Shown here one piece after another: positions 17,406 through 27,846 of a DNA stretch of 64,000 nt. The DNA comes from Leifsonia sp. CL147 (GTDB lineage Bacteria > Actinomycetota > Actinomycetes > Actinomycetales > Microbacteriaceae), in assembly GCF_900114565.1 (NCBI RefSeq), contig NZ_FOTM01000007.1:1-64000 (forward strand). Direction: 5' to 3'. Within the stretch, counting starts at the first letter, position 1, and each line of letters starts with the position of its first letter. Made by a program: the position numbers and the translations under genes. The notes under the pieces were generated by a model. That model saw only the letters and a list, made by a program, of their open reading frames with translations. It made no database searches and was not told where the DNA came from.

Positions 17406-18079
17406 CCCCTGCAGAACACGAACGAACATCAGGGCACCGCACGGCATCCGTCCTGGTCGTTCTCGACGCCGACTCCACCCTGCTGCAGGACGAAGTGATC
17501 GAGCTGCTCGCCGAAGAGGCGGGAGCACGCACCGAGGTCGCCGAGATCACCGAGCGCGCGATGCGCGGCGAGCTCGACTTCGAGGAGAGCCTGCGGGAGC
17601 GCGTGCGGACCCTCGAAGGACTGCCTGCCTCGGTCTTCCAGCATGTCGGCGAACGCATCCGGGTCACCGAGGGCGTGCCGGAGCTCGTCGCCGGGGTGCA
17701 CGCGGCGGGTGGAGTGGTCGGCGTGGTCTCCGGCGGATTCCACGAGCTTCTCGACCCGATCGGCGAACGCCTCGGGCTCGACCACTGGCGCGCCAACCGC
17801 CTCGTGGTCGAGGACGGCGTGCTCACCGGAGAGGTCGACGGACCGGTGGTGGATGCGGCCGCGAAGGCCCAGGCGCTCCTGTTCTGGGCGGCCGCCGAGG
17901 GCGTCCACCCGCGTCAGACCGTCGCGATCGGCGACGGAGCCAACGACCTGCGGATGATGGAGGAGGCGGGGCTCTCCGTCGCCTTCAACGCCAAGCCGGC
18001 CGTCCGCGCCCAGGCGGACCTGGTGATCGACCACCCGGACCTCTCGCAGGTCCTCCCCCTCCTCGGCCTCCGCGGCTGA
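17402..18079 (+). CDS. serB: Phosphoserine phosphatase
   Basis: A 225-residue HAD-superfamily phosphatase performing the last step of serine synthesis. The nucleophile motif DADST is at residues 22-26, motif II is SGG (110-112), Lys near 155 is motif III, and GDGAND (177-182) is motif IV. It has only the catalytic core and lacks the N-terminal ACT domains of mycobacterial SerB2. The ATG overlaps the glgC stop by four bases, so the two are translationally coupled although the pathways differ. Confidence 0.9.
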   Translation: MTPAEHERTSGHRTASVLVVLDADSTLLQDEVIELLAEEAGARTEVAEITERAMRGELDFEESLRERVRTLEGLPASVFQHVGERIRVTEGVPELVAGVHAAGGVVGVVSGGFHELLDPIGERLGLDHWRANRLVVEDGVLTGEVDGPVVDAAAKAQALLFWAAAEGVHPRQTVAIGDGANDLRMMEEAGLSVAFNAKPAVRAQADLVIDHPDLSQVLPLLGLRG

Positions 18080-18364
18080 CCCGCCCCGCGTCTCTGCCGG
18101 CCTACCGCCGATCTGCCGGCCTGCGCTTCGCGCTCGCTCTCTCCCCGTCCCGTGCCTCCCCGCGCCTCCCGCGCCGTCCCGCGCCTCCCCGCGCCTCCCG
18201 CGCCTCCCGCCGATCAGCCGAGGTGCTCGTTGTTGCAGCCGACACGCCGCATCCACGTGCAACTACGAGCACTTCGGCGGGATGGACGGGCGGCGCGGCG
18301 GGATGGATGGGAGGGACGGGAGGGACGGCGGGAGGGACGGGCGGCGCGAGTCAGGCAGGGCGGG
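18080..18364. repeat. C-rich tract, hairpin element and G-rich tract between convergent genes
   Basis: The serB-fabG gap is almost wholly repetitive. A C-rich tract of CGCCTCCCG-like words covers about 18147-18212. An inverted repeat follows (left arm 18217-18237, right arm 18258-18277, two mismatches); its left arm shares 20 bases with the element at 12359. Then comes a G-rich tract with six or more GGG runs (18300-18341), enough for a G-quadruplex on the plus strand. No gene is present. Confidence 0.85.
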
Positions 18365-19117
<753 letters not shown>

Positions 19118-19150
19118 TCAGTTTATGGACGTACTCTGGAGTCAACGCAC

Positions 19151-19459
19151 ATGAAGAAGCCCACAGCTCCGTCGATCACGAGCCTGCCCCTCTCCCCCGA
19201 CGAGGAACGACGGCGCCGGATGATCAAGTATTCGGTCGCCATGGGGGTACGCGTGGTCTGTCTGATCGTCGCGGTCATCGTTCCGGGATGGTGGGCGACG
19301 GTCCCGCTGATCGGCGCGATCTTCCTGCCCTACTTCGCCGTCGTGATCGCGAACGTCTCGAGCGACCCGCGTCGAGGCGAAGTCCAGCGTCCAGGCAATA
19401 TCCTTCCAGTGGCGCCCCCGGTCCCGGGACCGCGCGACGACCAGCAGGAGGACCAGTGA
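19151..19459 (+). CDS. DUF3099 small membrane protein
   Basis: A 102-residue protein with a basic start, two adjacent membrane segments (about residues 33-52 and 54-74) and a polar Pro-rich tail. It fits DUF3099, an actinobacterial family of unknown function. The ATG at 19151 follows CTGGAGTC. Its TGA overlaps the GTG of the next gene (GTGA), which in turn overlaps SURF1, so the three form one translationally coupled unit. The link to SURF1 hints at a role in respiratory membrane assembly, but this is inference. Confidence 0.75.
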   Translation: MKKPTAPSITSLPLSPDEERRRRMIKYSVAMGVRVVCLIVAVIVPGWWATVPLIGAIFLPYFAVVIANVSSDPRRGEVQRPGNILPVAPPVPGPRDDQQEDQ

Positions 19460-19794
19460 TCGGGTTCGGCGAGCCTGCGCCGTTGACGTGCTCTCGTGCC
19501 GGATGCGGTGACACCGCGTCGTGGCGGATCGAATGGCGCAACCCCCGCATCCACTCGGCCGACCGGGTGAAGGTGTGGCTCGCCTGCGGGGAGCACGTGG
19601 AGTACCTGCGGGAGTTCCTGGAGGCGCGTGACTTCCCGGTTCGGGTCGTGCCCGCGGCGGACGGGGAGTCCGCTGCGGACGGGGAGCCCGCGGCGGACGG
19701 GGAGTCCGCTGCGGACGGCGTGCCCGCGGCGGACGGGGAGGCCGCGCCCGCGGCGGACGGGGAGGCCGACGGCCCGGAGAGGGCGCACGCGTGA
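19456..19794 (+). CDS. Hypothetical protein with a Cys/His core and AADGE tandem repeats
   Basis: A 112-residue protein I cannot assign to a functional family. The first 65 residues contain Cys12, Cys17, Cys44 and His47, arranged like a small zinc site (CSRAGC and CGEH). From about 67 to 105 the chain is a five-residue repeat of the form (P/S)AADG(E), six copies, encoded by a 15-base tandem repeat of GCGGACGGGGAGYCC type. It sits between DUF3099 and SURF1 with four-base overlaps on both sides. The acidic repeat tail may be a disordered, length-variable linker. Confidence 0.75.
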   Translation: MIGFGEPAPLTCSRAGCGDTASWRIEWRNPRIHSADRVKVWLACGEHVEYLREFLEARDFPVRVVPAADGESAADGEPAADGESAADGVPAADGEAAPAADGEADGPERAHA

Positions 19795-20666
19795 GCGGCG
19801 CGAAGGCGAGCCGCAGGAAGAGCGACGGCTGGCGGTTCGCGTTCTCGCGGCGCTGGCTCGGCTATCTGGCGTTCGCGATCGTGTTCGCCATCGCATGCGG
19901 GTTCCTCTCGAACTGGCAGCTGGCGCGCAGCAAGGAGGCGGCGGCCGCGAACGCGCTGGTCACCGCGAACTTCGACTCCCGTCCCGTTCCGTTGACCGAT
20001 GAGCTCCCGAACCTCGGCGCCTTCTCGCCGAAGCAGGAGTGGCGGCGCGTGACCGTGACGGGCACGTACGAACGCGACCACCAGCTCCTGGTCCGCAACC
20101 GGCCCTTCAACGGGAGTCCCGGCTTCGAGGTGCTGACCCCCCTGCGCACCGCCGACGGCTCGCTGTTCATCGTGGACCGGGGATGGGTCCCCACGGGCAG
20201 CACGAACGACCGGCCCGACCACATCCCAGCCGCGCCGTCGGGCACGGTGACCGTCGTCGCCCGACTGAAGGCCAGCGAACCGGCCATCTCGGGGCGCACC
20301 GCCGTCGGGGATCAGGTGGGCACCATCCAGCTCTCGGTCGTGAAGCAGAAGCTCGGCGGCGATGTGTATACGGGCGCCTACGGGCTGCTCGACAGCGAGG
20401 ACCCGGCGCCGGCCACGGCACCGACGCCGACGGTCACCACTCCCCCGACGCAGGATGAGGGACTGCACTGGTCGTACATGATCCAGTGGATCATCTTCGC
20501 GCTGATCGGATTCTTCGGCCTCGGCTACGCGCTCGTGACCGAGTACCGCAAGCTCAACTCGGACGATCCCGCCGAGCGGGCGCGCGCCGCCGAGCGCGAA
20601 CGCCGCCGCCGCGCCAAGCGCACGGACGCCGACATCGAGGACGAGCTCCTCGACGCCACCCACTGA
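19791..20666 (+). CDS. SURF1-family cytochrome oxidase assembly protein
   Basis: A 291-residue membrane protein of the SURF1/Shy1 family, which helps insert haem A into cytochrome c oxidase. It has the usual hairpin layout: one membrane segment near the N-terminus (about residues 22-41), a long external domain with RNRPFNGSPGFEVLTP and VDRGW (128-132), and a second membrane segment (229-249) followed by a basic tail. The start is GTG 19791, overlapping the previous stop. CtaA and CtaB, which make haem A, are encoded 6-9 kb away. Confidence 0.88.
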   Translation: MSGAKASRRKSDGWRFAFSRRWLGYLAFAIVFAIACGFLSNWQLARSKEAAAANALVTANFDSRPVPLTDELPNLGAFSPKQEWRRVTVTGTYERDHQLLVRNRPFNGSPGFEVLTPLRTADGSLFIVDRGWVPTGSTNDRPDHIPAAPSGTVTVVARLKASEPAISGRTAVGDQVGTIQLSVVKQKLGGDVYTGAYGLLDSEDPAPATAPTPTVTTPPTQDEGLHWSYMIQWIIFALIGFFGLGYALVTEYRKLNSDDPAERARAAERERRRRAKRTDADIEDELLDATH

Positions 20667-20669
20667 CAG

Positions 20670-20745
20670 CCCCACCGTCGAGTACACAAAGACTGCACGC
20701 TCAGACCCCCGCGAGCGTGCAATCAGTGCGGACTCGACGGTGGGG
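20670..20745. terminator. Nested inverted repeat between convergent genes
   Basis: The outer arms CCCCACCGTCGAGT (20670-20683) and ACTCGACGGTGGGG (20732-20745) pair perfectly. Inside, TGCACGCTC (20694-20702) pairs with GAGCGTGCA (20713-20721). The element occupies nearly the whole gap between the SURF1 and ABC-F stops and can act as terminator for both. No U-tract is present. Confidence 0.75.
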
Positions 20746-20747
20746 GG

Positions 20748-22373
20748 TCAGGCGAGGGAGATGAGGTCGAGGTAGTCGCGGTTCCAGTGGTCCTCGACGC
20801 CGTCGGGGAGGATGAGGACGCGCTCCGGGTTCAGCGCCTCCACCGCGCCCTCGTCGTGGCTGACCAGGACCACGGCGCCCTCGTAGTGCGCCAGCGCATC
20901 CAGGATCTCCTCCCGGCTCGCCGGGTCGAGGTTGTTCGTCGGCTCGTCGAGCAGCAGCACATTCGCGCCCGACACGACGATCATCGCCAGCGCCAGACGC
21001 GTCTTCTCGCCGCCCGACAGCACGCCGGCCGGCTTGTGCGCGTCGTCCCCGGTGAACAGGAACGAGCCCAGCACCTTGCGCGCCTCGGTCTCGGTCAGAT
21101 TCGGCGAAGCCGACACCATGTTCTGGAGCACGCTGCGCTCGACGTCGATGGTCTCGTGCTCCTGCGCGTAGTAGCCGATGCGGAGGCCGTGGCCGGGCTC
21201 AACCTGACCCGTGTCCGGAGTGTCCACGCCCGCGAGCATCCGGAGCAGGGTCGTCTTCCCCGCACCGTTGAGGCCGAGGACGACGACCTTCGAGCCGCGG
21301 TCGATCGCCAGATCCACCGCCGTGAAGATCTCGAGCGACCCGTAGCTCTTGGAGAGGTCGCTCGCCTGCAGCGGAGTGCGGCCGCACGGCGCCGGCGTCG
21401 GGAAGCGCAGCTTGGCGACGCGGTCCACCTGGCGCACATCCTCGAGGCCGGCCAGCAGCTTCTCGGCGCGCGCCACCATCTGGTGCGCCGCCGCCGCCTT
21501 GGTCGCTTTGGCGCCGAACCTGGCGGCCTGCAGCTGCAGGGCTCCCGCCTTCTTCTCGGCGTTCGCCCGTTCCTTCTTCCGGCGCTCCTCGTCGGCGGCG
21601 CGCTGGCGCTGGTAGTGCTTCCAGCCCATGTTGTAGATGTCGATGACCTGACGGTTCGCATCCAGATAGAAGACGCGGTTGACCGTCTCGCCCACCAACT
21701 CCACGTCGTGCGAGATGACGATGAAGCCGCCGCTGTAGTTCTTGAGGAACTCGCGCAGCCACACGACGGAATCGGCGTCGAGGTGGTTCGTCGGTTCGTC
21801 GAGGATCATCGTGCGGGCATCCGAGAACAGGATGCGCGCCAGCTCGATGCGCCGGCGCTGGCCTCCCGACAGGGTCTTCAGCGGCTGGTCGAGGATGCGG
21901 TCCGGCAGATTCAGGTTGGATGCGATGGAGGCCGCTTCGGCCTCGGCAGCGTACCCGCCGAGCAGGTGGAAGCGCTCTTCCAGCCGGCCGTACTTCTTCA
22001 TGGCGGCCTCGGACACGGCCGCTTCCGGGCTGGCCATGTCGTGCGTCGCCTGCTGCATCTCCAGGACCACGGAGCCGAGCCCGCGGGCGTCCAGGATGCG
22101 CGTGCGCGCCAGGTCGTCGAGGTTGCCGGAGCGCGGGTCCTGCGGCAGGTAGCCGAGCTCGCCGGAGCGGTCGACCTTCCCGGCGCTCGGGAGAAGATCG
22201 CCCGCGAGCACCTTGGTCAGGGTCGTCTTCCCGGCGCCGTTGCGCCCGACGAGCCCGATCTTGTCGCCGTCGGCGACGCGGAAGGTGACGTCCTCCATCA
22301 GGAGGCGTGCGCCTACGCGCAGTTCAAGACCCTGCACGGCAAGCACAGTTGTTCCATTTCGTTCAGCAGCCAT
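20748..22373 (-). CDS. ABC-F family ATPase (ribosome-associated)
   Basis: A 541-residue protein with two ABC domains and no membrane segment, the layout of ABC-F translation factors and antibiotic-protection proteins. Walker A motifs are GRNGAGKT (residues 43-50) and GLNGAGKT (367-374); signatures are LSGGQ (168-172) and LSGGEK (452-457). Between them a charged linker (about 245-325, rich in Arg/Lys/Ala) corresponds to the P-site tRNA interaction motif. It lies 74 bases after sufT. The leader folds so that the ribosome-binding site and start codon are paired (see 22368-22436). Whether it is housekeeping or drug-induced cannot be told from sequence. Confidence 0.88.
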   Translation of the reverse strand: MAAERNGTTVLAVQGLELRVGARLLMEDVTFRVADGDKIGLVGRNGAGKTTLTKVLAGDLLPSAGKVDRSGELGYLPQDPRSGNLDDLARTRILDARGLGSVVLEMQQATHDMASPEAAVSEAAMKKYGRLEERFHLLGGYAAEAEAASIASNLNLPDRILDQPLKTLSGGQRRRIELARILFSDARTMILDEPTNHLDADSVVWLREFLKNYSGGFIVISHDVELVGETVNRVFYLDANRQVIDIYNMGWKHYQRQRAADEERRKKERANAEKKAGALQLQAARFGAKATKAAAAHQMVARAEKLLAGLEDVRQVDRVAKLRFPTPAPCGRTPLQASDLSKSYGSLEIFTAVDLAIDRGSKVVVLGLNGAGKTTLLRMLAGVDTPDTGQVEPGHGLRIGYYAQEHETIDVERSVLQNMVSASPNLTETEARKVLGSFLFTGDDAHKPAGVLSGGEKTRLALAMIVVSGANVLLLDEPTNNLDPASREEILDALAHYEGAVVLVSHDEGAVEALNPERVLILPDGVEDHWNRDYLDLISLA

Positions 22374-22436
22374 CCGCTCCTCGTCCGATCAGGCGGCACG
22401 CGGGCGTGCGCCCGATCAGGGGAGGAACGGATGGCT
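22368..22436 (-). promoter_or_regulatory. Leader hairpin pairing with the RBS and start of the ABC-F gene
   Basis: On the minus strand AGCCATCCGTTCCT (22436-22423) can pair with AGGAGCGGATGGCT (22381-22368), 14 positions with one G-U. The second strand contains the Shine-Dalgarno GAGG-AG region, the ATG and the next codon of the ABC-F gene. An inner hairpin GCACGC-CC-GCGTGC (22409-22396) and a repeated CCTGATCG word lie in the loop. The structure is suited to translational attenuation. Confidence 0.6.
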
Positions 22437-22447
22437 GGGAGAGTCAG

Positions 22448-22777
22448 TCAGATGGCGAAGCCGAGCGCGCGCATCATGTCGCGGCCGTCGTCGGTGATCC
22501 GGTCGGGGCCCCACGGCGGCATCCACACCCAGTTGATGCGGAACGCCTCGACGATGCCGTCGAGCGCCTCGGCGGTCTGCTCCTCGAGCACGTCCGTCAG
22601 CGGGCAGCCGGCGCTCGTGAGCGTCATCGAGATGATGAGGGCGTTGTTCTCGTCGTCCCAGGCCAGGTCGTAGATCAGCCCGAGGTCGACGACGTTGATC
22701 CCGAGTTCGGGATCCATGACGTTCTTCAGCGCCTCTTCGACCTGGTCGAAGAGCGCGGGACTCAGCGTGGCGGGCAT
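22448..22777 (-). CDS. sufT: SufT-type iron-sulfur cluster assembly protein (DUF59)
   Basis: A 109-residue MIP18/DUF59-family protein involved in maturing Fe-S proteins. It has the DPELGINVVDLGLIYD segment (residues 22-37), the conserved Cys in TSAGCPL, and the C-terminal WGPDRITDDGR common to actinobacterial SufT/PaaD-like proteins. It is the last suf gene, 60 bases after sufC. In many actinobacteria sufS and sufU lie between sufC and sufT; here they do not. Confidence 0.88.
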   Translation of the reverse strand: MPATLSPALFDQVEEALKNVMDPELGINVVDLGLIYDLAWDDENNALIISMTLTSAGCPLTDVLEEQTAEALDGIVEAFRINWVWMPPWGPDRITDDGRDMMRALGFAI

Positions 22778-22837
22778 GATCGGATTCCTTCTTTCAGCAC
22801 AGACTACCTCTCGGAGTGTGTGACGGCCGGGCTCGGC

Positions 22838-23632
<795 letters not shown>

Positions 23633-23634
23633 GG

Positions 23635-23982
23635 TTACTGGATCTCTTTCGTGCCGTTCGCGCTGATGATGACAGCGGGGTCGATGTAGACGTCCCCGTC
23701 GATGATCTCGACGGAGAAGACGGGGACCGGCTCGTAGGCCGGGAGGTTGAGGGGCTGGCCGGTGACGAGGGAGAACTGCGAGCCGTGCGCCCAGCATTCC
23801 AGCGTCTGGTCTTCGACGAAGCCCTCGGACAGCGAGATCTCGCCGTGCGTGCAGGTGTCGCCGATGGCGTGGATCTCGCCGCCCGAGTCCTTGACGACCG
23901 CGATGGGGATGCCGTCGAGCACGACCCGCGTCGCCTGGTTCTCCACCAGCTCCGCGGCCGCGCCGATCCGCTGCCCCGCCAT
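23635..23982 (-). CDS. Rieske-type [2Fe-2S] ferredoxin in the suf operon
   Basis: A 115-residue soluble Rieske protein. The cluster ligands are Cys44 and His46 in CTHG and Cys63 and His66 in CWAHGSQF. It resembles the small ferredoxin components of ring-hydroxylating dioxygenases, but no oxygenase is nearby. It is placed between sufD (one-base overlap, TGATG) and sufC (two-base gap), so it is part of the SUF operon. It may donate electrons to cluster assembly; this role is inferred from position. Confidence 0.9.
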   Translation of the reverse strand: MAGQRIGAAAELVENQATRVVLDGIPIAVVKDSGGEIHAIGDTCTHGEISLSEGFVEDQTLECWAHGSQFSLVTGQPLNLPAYEPVPVFSVEIIDGDVYIDPAVIISANGTKEIQ

Positions 23983-25187
23983 CAGTGCTCGGCCCCGGAG
24001 GCGGTGACCGACGTCGTCTGGAGCTCGTCCTCGATCTTGGCCTGCAGCCGCTCCTGGAGCGCGGGCGACCCGATCTGCTGCACGATCTCGGAGAGGAACC
24101 CGCGCACCACGAGGCGCCGCGCCTCCTCTTCGGGGATTCCGCGCGACTGCAGGTAGAACAGCTGCTCGTCGTCGAAACGGCCGGTCGCGCTGGCGTGGCC
24201 GGCGCCGACGATGTCGCCGGTCTCGATCTCGAGGTTCGGCACGGAGTCGGCGCGGGCGCCGTCCGTGAGCACGAGGTTGCGGTTCTGCTCGTACGTGTCG
24301 GTGCCGACGGCCTTCGGTCCGATCAGCACGTCGCCGATCCACACCGTGCGTGCCCCCTGGCCCTGCAGCGCGCCCTTGTACGTCACGCGGCTGCGGGTCT
24401 CCGGGCCGTCGTGGTGGACGTACACCTGCTGCTCGAGGTGCTGGGAGGCGTCGGCGAAGTACGCGCCGAGGAGCTCGGCGTCCGCACGCGCCCCGACCAG
24501 GTGCGTGGACGGGTTGAGTCGCACCACACCGCCGCCGAGGGTCACCGCGACGTGCTTGAGGCGCGCGCCCTCGCCGACCTCGGCGAAATGGGCCGCGACG
24601 TGCAGCGCTTCGTCGTCCCACTCCTGGAGCGAGACGACGGTGAGATCCGAATCGGCGCCCAGCAGGAACTCGACGTTCTCGGCCAGGTGGGCCGAACCCG
24701 TGTTCTGCAGGATGAGCGTCGCCGTCGCTCCCGGAGCCACCTCGACCACGGTGTGAGCGGCACGCGGGCTGCCGCCGAGGGAGGAGCGGGTGAGCGTCAC
24801 CTCGCGGTGGTCTCCGGTCATCGTCGTTCCGATGTGGACGAGCAGCGCCTGCTGGAAAGCCGTCCACGCGTTGGCGGACGCACGGTCCTCCGGCTTTCCG
24901 GCCGTGCCGATGCGGGCGTCGTCCCGGCCGATCCAGGATGTGGTCACTCCGGGAGCGGCCGTCGCGTCGTACACGTACGGCGAGCCGTCGAGCTCACCGG
25001 CGATCAGCTCCTGGAGGCGCGCCACCGGCGTGTACTTCCACATCGGCTCCCGGCCGGTCACCGCGGGGAAGTCCGCCACCTCGGTCGACGTGAACCGCTC
25101 GGCGCGGCTCTGGACGGGGACCGGCGCACGCAGGTGCTTCGGGGCGGGGGCGGCCGGGGCGGTCGTCGTCGTCTCGATCTGCGTCAT
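23982..25187 (-). CDS. sufD: SUF scaffold component SufD
   Basis: A 401-residue member of the SufB/SufD beta-helix family that forms the SufBCD Fe-S scaffold. The core beta-helix and the C-terminal helical region with [18 protein letters not shown] are typical. The N-terminus is a low-complexity Thr/Ala/Pro stretch (residues 5-20). The ATG at 25187 overlaps the sufB stop by four bases (25184-25187). Confidence 0.94.
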   Translation of the reverse strand: MTQIETTTTAPAAPAPKHLRAPVPVQSRAERFTSTEVADFPAVTGREPMWKYTPVARLQELIAGELDGSPYVYDATAAPGVTTSWIGRDDARIGTAGKPEDRASANAWTAFQQALLVHIGTTMTGDHREVTLTRSSLGGSPRAAHTVVEVAPGATATLILQNTGSAHLAENVEFLLGADSDLTVVSLQEWDDEALHVAAHFAEVGEGARLKHVAVTLGGGVVRLNPSTHLVGARADAELLGAYFADASQHLEQQVYVHHDGPETRSRVTYKGALQGQGARTVWIGDVLIGPKAVGTDTYEQNRNLVLTDGARADSVPNLEIETGDIVGAGHASATGRFDDEQLFYLQSRGIPEEEARRLVVRGFLSEIVQQIGSPALQERLQAKIEDELQTTSVTASGAEH

Positions 25188-26602
25188 CCGACAGAGCCTT
25201 CCATGCCCATCTCGATGAGCTTGTTGAGTTCGAGTGCGTATTCCATGGGGAGCTCGCGGGCGATCGGCTCGATGAAGCCGCGGACGATCATCGCCATGGC
25301 CTCGTCCTCCGGGAGCCCGCGGGACATCAGGTAGAACAGCTGCTCCTCGCTCACGCGCGACACCGTCGCCTCGTGGCCGAGCTGCACATCGTCCACCCGG
25401 ATGTCGATGGCCGGGTAGGTGTCCGACCGCGAGATCGTGTCGACGAGGAGGGCATCGCAGCGGACGGTGTTCGCGGAGTGGTGCGCTGCCGCATCCACCC
25501 GCACCTCGCCCCGGTAGCCGGCCCGGCCGCCCCCGCGCGCGATCGACTTGGACACGATCGACGACTGGGTGTACGGCGCCATGTGGATCATCTTGGCGCC
25601 CGCGTCCTGGTGCTGGCCCGGGCCGGCGAACGCGACCGAGAGGGTCTCGCCCTTGGCGTGCTCGCCCATCAGGTAGATCGAGGGGTACTTCATCGTCACC
25701 TTGGAACCGATGTTCCCGTCGATCCACTCCATGGTCGCGCCCTCGCCCGCCGTGGCACGCTTGGTGACCAGGTTGTAGACGTTGTTGGACCAGTTCTGGA
25801 TGGTCGTGTAGCGAACACGGGCGTTCTTCTTCACGATGATCTCGACGACGGCGGAGTGCAGCGAGTCGGACTTGTAGATCGGCGCCGTGCAGCCCTCGAT
25901 GTAGTGGACGTAGCTGCCCTCGTCGGCGATGATCAGCGTCCGCTCGAACTGGCCCATGTTTTCGGTGTTGATCCGGAAGTAGGCCTGCAGCGGGATCTCG
26001 ACGTGGACGCCCTTCGGGACGTAGACGAACGAGCCGCCGGACCAGACCGCCGTGTTGAGCGCCGCGAACTTGTTGTCGCCGGCCGGGATCACGGTGCCGA
26101 AGTACTCCTGGAAGATCTCCGGGTGCTCGCGCAGCGCCGTGTCGGTGTCGAGGAAGATGACGCCCTGCTGCTCGAGGTCCTCGCGGATCTGGTGGTACAC
26201 GACCTCGGACTCGTACTGCGCAGCGACGCCGGCGACGAGGCGCTGGCGCTCCGCCTCCGGGATGCCCAGCTTCTCGTACGTGTTGCGGATGTCCTCGGGA
26301 AGGTCTTCCCAGCTCTGCGCCTGCTTCTCGGTGGAGCGGACGAAGTACTTGATGTTGTCGAAGTCGATCTCCGACAGATCGGCGCCCCACGTCGGCATGG
26401 GCTTGCGCTCGAAGAGCTGGAGCGCCTTGAGGCGGCGCTGCAGCATCCAGTCGGGCTCGTTCTTCAACCCTGAGATGTCTTTCACCACCTGGGGCGAGAG
26501 CCCGCGGCGCGCGGAGGCACCCGCAGCGTCGGAGTCCGCCCAGCCGAACTCGTACTGCCCCAGGGAGGCGAGCTCAGGCCGGTCGATCAGGATGTCTGAC
26601 AT
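25184..26602 (-). CDS. sufB: SUF scaffold component SufB
   Basis: A 472-residue SufB, the main scaffold on which Fe-S clusters are assembled. [12 protein letters not shown]-like and GCTAPIY segments and the C-terminal [18 protein letters not shown] are strongly conserved. The ATG at 26602 has GAGGTAGAA immediately upstream. It is the first gene of sufB-sufD-Rieske-sufC-sufT. The repressor gene sufR, usually just upstream in actinobacteria, is absent here: the next gene is the divergent ctaA. Confidence 0.95.
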   Translation of the reverse strand: MSDILIDRPELASLGQYEFGWADSDAAGASARRGLSPQVVKDISGLKNEPDWMLQRRLKALQLFERKPMPTWGADLSEIDFDNIKYFVRSTEKQAQSWEDLPEDIRNTYEKLGIPEAERQRLVAGVAAQYESEVVYHQIREDLEQQGVIFLDTDTALREHPEIFQEYFGTVIPAGDNKFAALNTAVWSGGSFVYVPKGVHVEIPLQAYFRINTENMGQFERTLIIADEGSYVHYIEGCTAPIYKSDSLHSAVVEIIVKKNARVRYTTIQNWSNNVYNLVTKRATAGEGATMEWIDGNIGSKVTMKYPSIYLMGEHAKGETLSVAFAGPGQHQDAGAKMIHMAPYTQSSIVSKSIARGGGRAGYRGEVRVDAAAHHSANTVRCDALLVDTISRSDTYPAIDIRVDDVQLGHEATVSRVSEEQLFYLMSRGLPEDEAMAMIVRGFIEPIARELPMEYALELNKLIEMGMEGSVG

Positions 26603-26904
26603 TTCTACCTCGTTTCCTACCACTCGTAACCGGATATCAGTCCGGCTCATTCCCCTCGTGCGCACGGCTGATGCCGGTCGCTCGAGCGTCCAGATTGTGC
26701 GGGTGGCTGGTGTGCGGACCTAAAATGTCCGTGGACACGGGCCGCGATGCCCCGGCCACGAGCGGGGGAATCCGCCCGGTGGCACGCGCACGATGGCGCG
26801 TTCCTCGAACCCACCAATTCTACAGGTGCGGCGCGGTATTAGTAGAGCCACGCCTGCGCGTTGCCCGAGTATCCGCATCCAGACCCCGAGGAAGCCCCGA
26901 AATC
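26603..26904. other. 302-base divergent promoter region of sufB and ctaA
   Basis: No gene is visible. An inverted repeat CCGGA-TATCAG-TCCGG lies at 26630-26645 in the sufB leader. Overlapping palindromes around a TAAAAT box are at 26716-26736. A minus-strand TAGAAT (26822-26817) could be a -10 for sufB. No sufR or ferric-repressor site was recognised with confidence. Confidence 0.5.
26716..26736. promoter_or_regulatory. Overlapping palindromes around a TAAAAT box
   Basis: GGAC-CTAAAAT-GTCC (26716-26730) overlaps GTCC-GT-GGAC (26727-26736). The TAAAAT at 26721-26726 could be a plus-strand -10 element for ctaA. The paired GGAC/GTCC half-sites suggest a regulator site; which one is unknown. Confidence 0.35.
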
Positions 26905-27846
26905 ATGAAGCGCATCACCGCCTGGCTGCCGGACCGAGTGGACGGGCGGACCCGGGTGATCGCGTGGGTGTACCTCGCGGCGCAGATTCTTCTGGTCACC
27001 ACAGGAGGCGCTGTCCGCCTGACCGGCAGCGGCCTGGGCTGCCCGACCTGGCCGAGGTGCACGGCCGACTCGTTCGTCAACACGCCGGCGATGGGCATCC
27101 ACGGCGTCATCGAGTTCGGCAACCGGATGCTGGGAGGAGTGCTCGCGGTCCTCGCGATCGCCGCGTTCCTGGCCGTCGTGAAGCTCTTCCGCTCGCGCGG
27201 CGACCTGTTCTGGATCTCGCTCGTCGCCGGCCTCGGCGTGCCGCTCCAGGCGGTCATCGGCGGGGTCACCGTGCTCACCGGCCTCACCTGGTGGGTCGTC
27301 GGCATCCACTTCGTCATCTCGATCGTGCTGGTCGCCCTGACAACGGTGTTCGTGGTGCGCGTCCACGCGGTGACCGGCCGGCGCGTCGCCGCCGTCCCCG
27401 GATGGTACGCAGCGCTCGCCTATGTCACGAGCGTCGTGGTCGTGCTCACCATCGCCATGGGCATCGTCACGACGGGCGCGGGCCCGCACGCCGGGGATCA
27501 GAACACCCCGCGCAGCGGGCTGAATCCGGAGATCCTGGAGCACGTCCATGCGATCCCTGCCTATGTCACGTTCGGCCTGACCATCCTCCTCGTCGCCGGG
27601 TCGTTCCGGTTCGGCGGGGCGCCGCTGCGTCGCTTCACCCGGTTGATGCTCGCGATCGAACTGGTGCAGATCGCGGTGGGGCTCATCCAGGCGGACACGG
27701 GCCTTCCCGAGATCCTCGTCGGCATCCACATGACGCTCGCCGCGACCCTCGCCGCGGTCATGACCGCCGTGATCATGGCGCTCACGGCACCGGCGCCCGC
27801 TGCGGAGGTCGAGGCGGACTCAGCCGCCGACGTCGTCTCGGTGTAG
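26905..27846 (+). CDS. ctaA: Haem A synthase
   Basis: A 313-residue membrane protein with about eight membrane segments that converts haem O to haem A. Conserved His residues occur in GIHGVIEFGNR (His66 with Glu70), GIHFVIS, EHVHAIPAYV and GIHMTLA. The external Cys pair GLGCPTWPRC (Cys46, Cys52) matches CtaA of Gram-positives. The ATG at 26905 follows GAGGAAG by about twelve bases. The 3' end overlaps the convergent acetyltransferase gene by 27 bases. CtaB, the preceding enzyme, is encoded 600 bases away. Confidence 0.93.
   Translation: MKRITAWLPDRVDGRTRVIAWVYLAAQILLVTTGGAVRLTGSGLGCPTWPRCTADSFVNTPAMGIHGVIEFGNRMLGGVLAVLAIAAFLAVVKLFRSRGDLFWISLVAGLGVPLQAVIGGVTVLTGLTWWVVGIHFVISIVLVALTTVFVVRVHAVTGRRVAAVPGWYAALAYVTSVVVVLTIAMGIVTTGAGPHAGDQNTPRSGLNPEILEHVHAIPAYVTFGLTILLVAGSFRFGGAPLRRFTRLMLAIELVQIAVGLIQADTGLPEILVGIHMTLAATLAAVMTAVIMALTAPAPAAEVEADSAADVVSV

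Noticed and set aside
23635-23982. Ring-hydroxylating dioxygenase ferredoxin
   Set aside because: The sequence type fits, but no oxygenase or reductase gene is near and it is embedded in the SUF operon, so a catabolic role is not supported.
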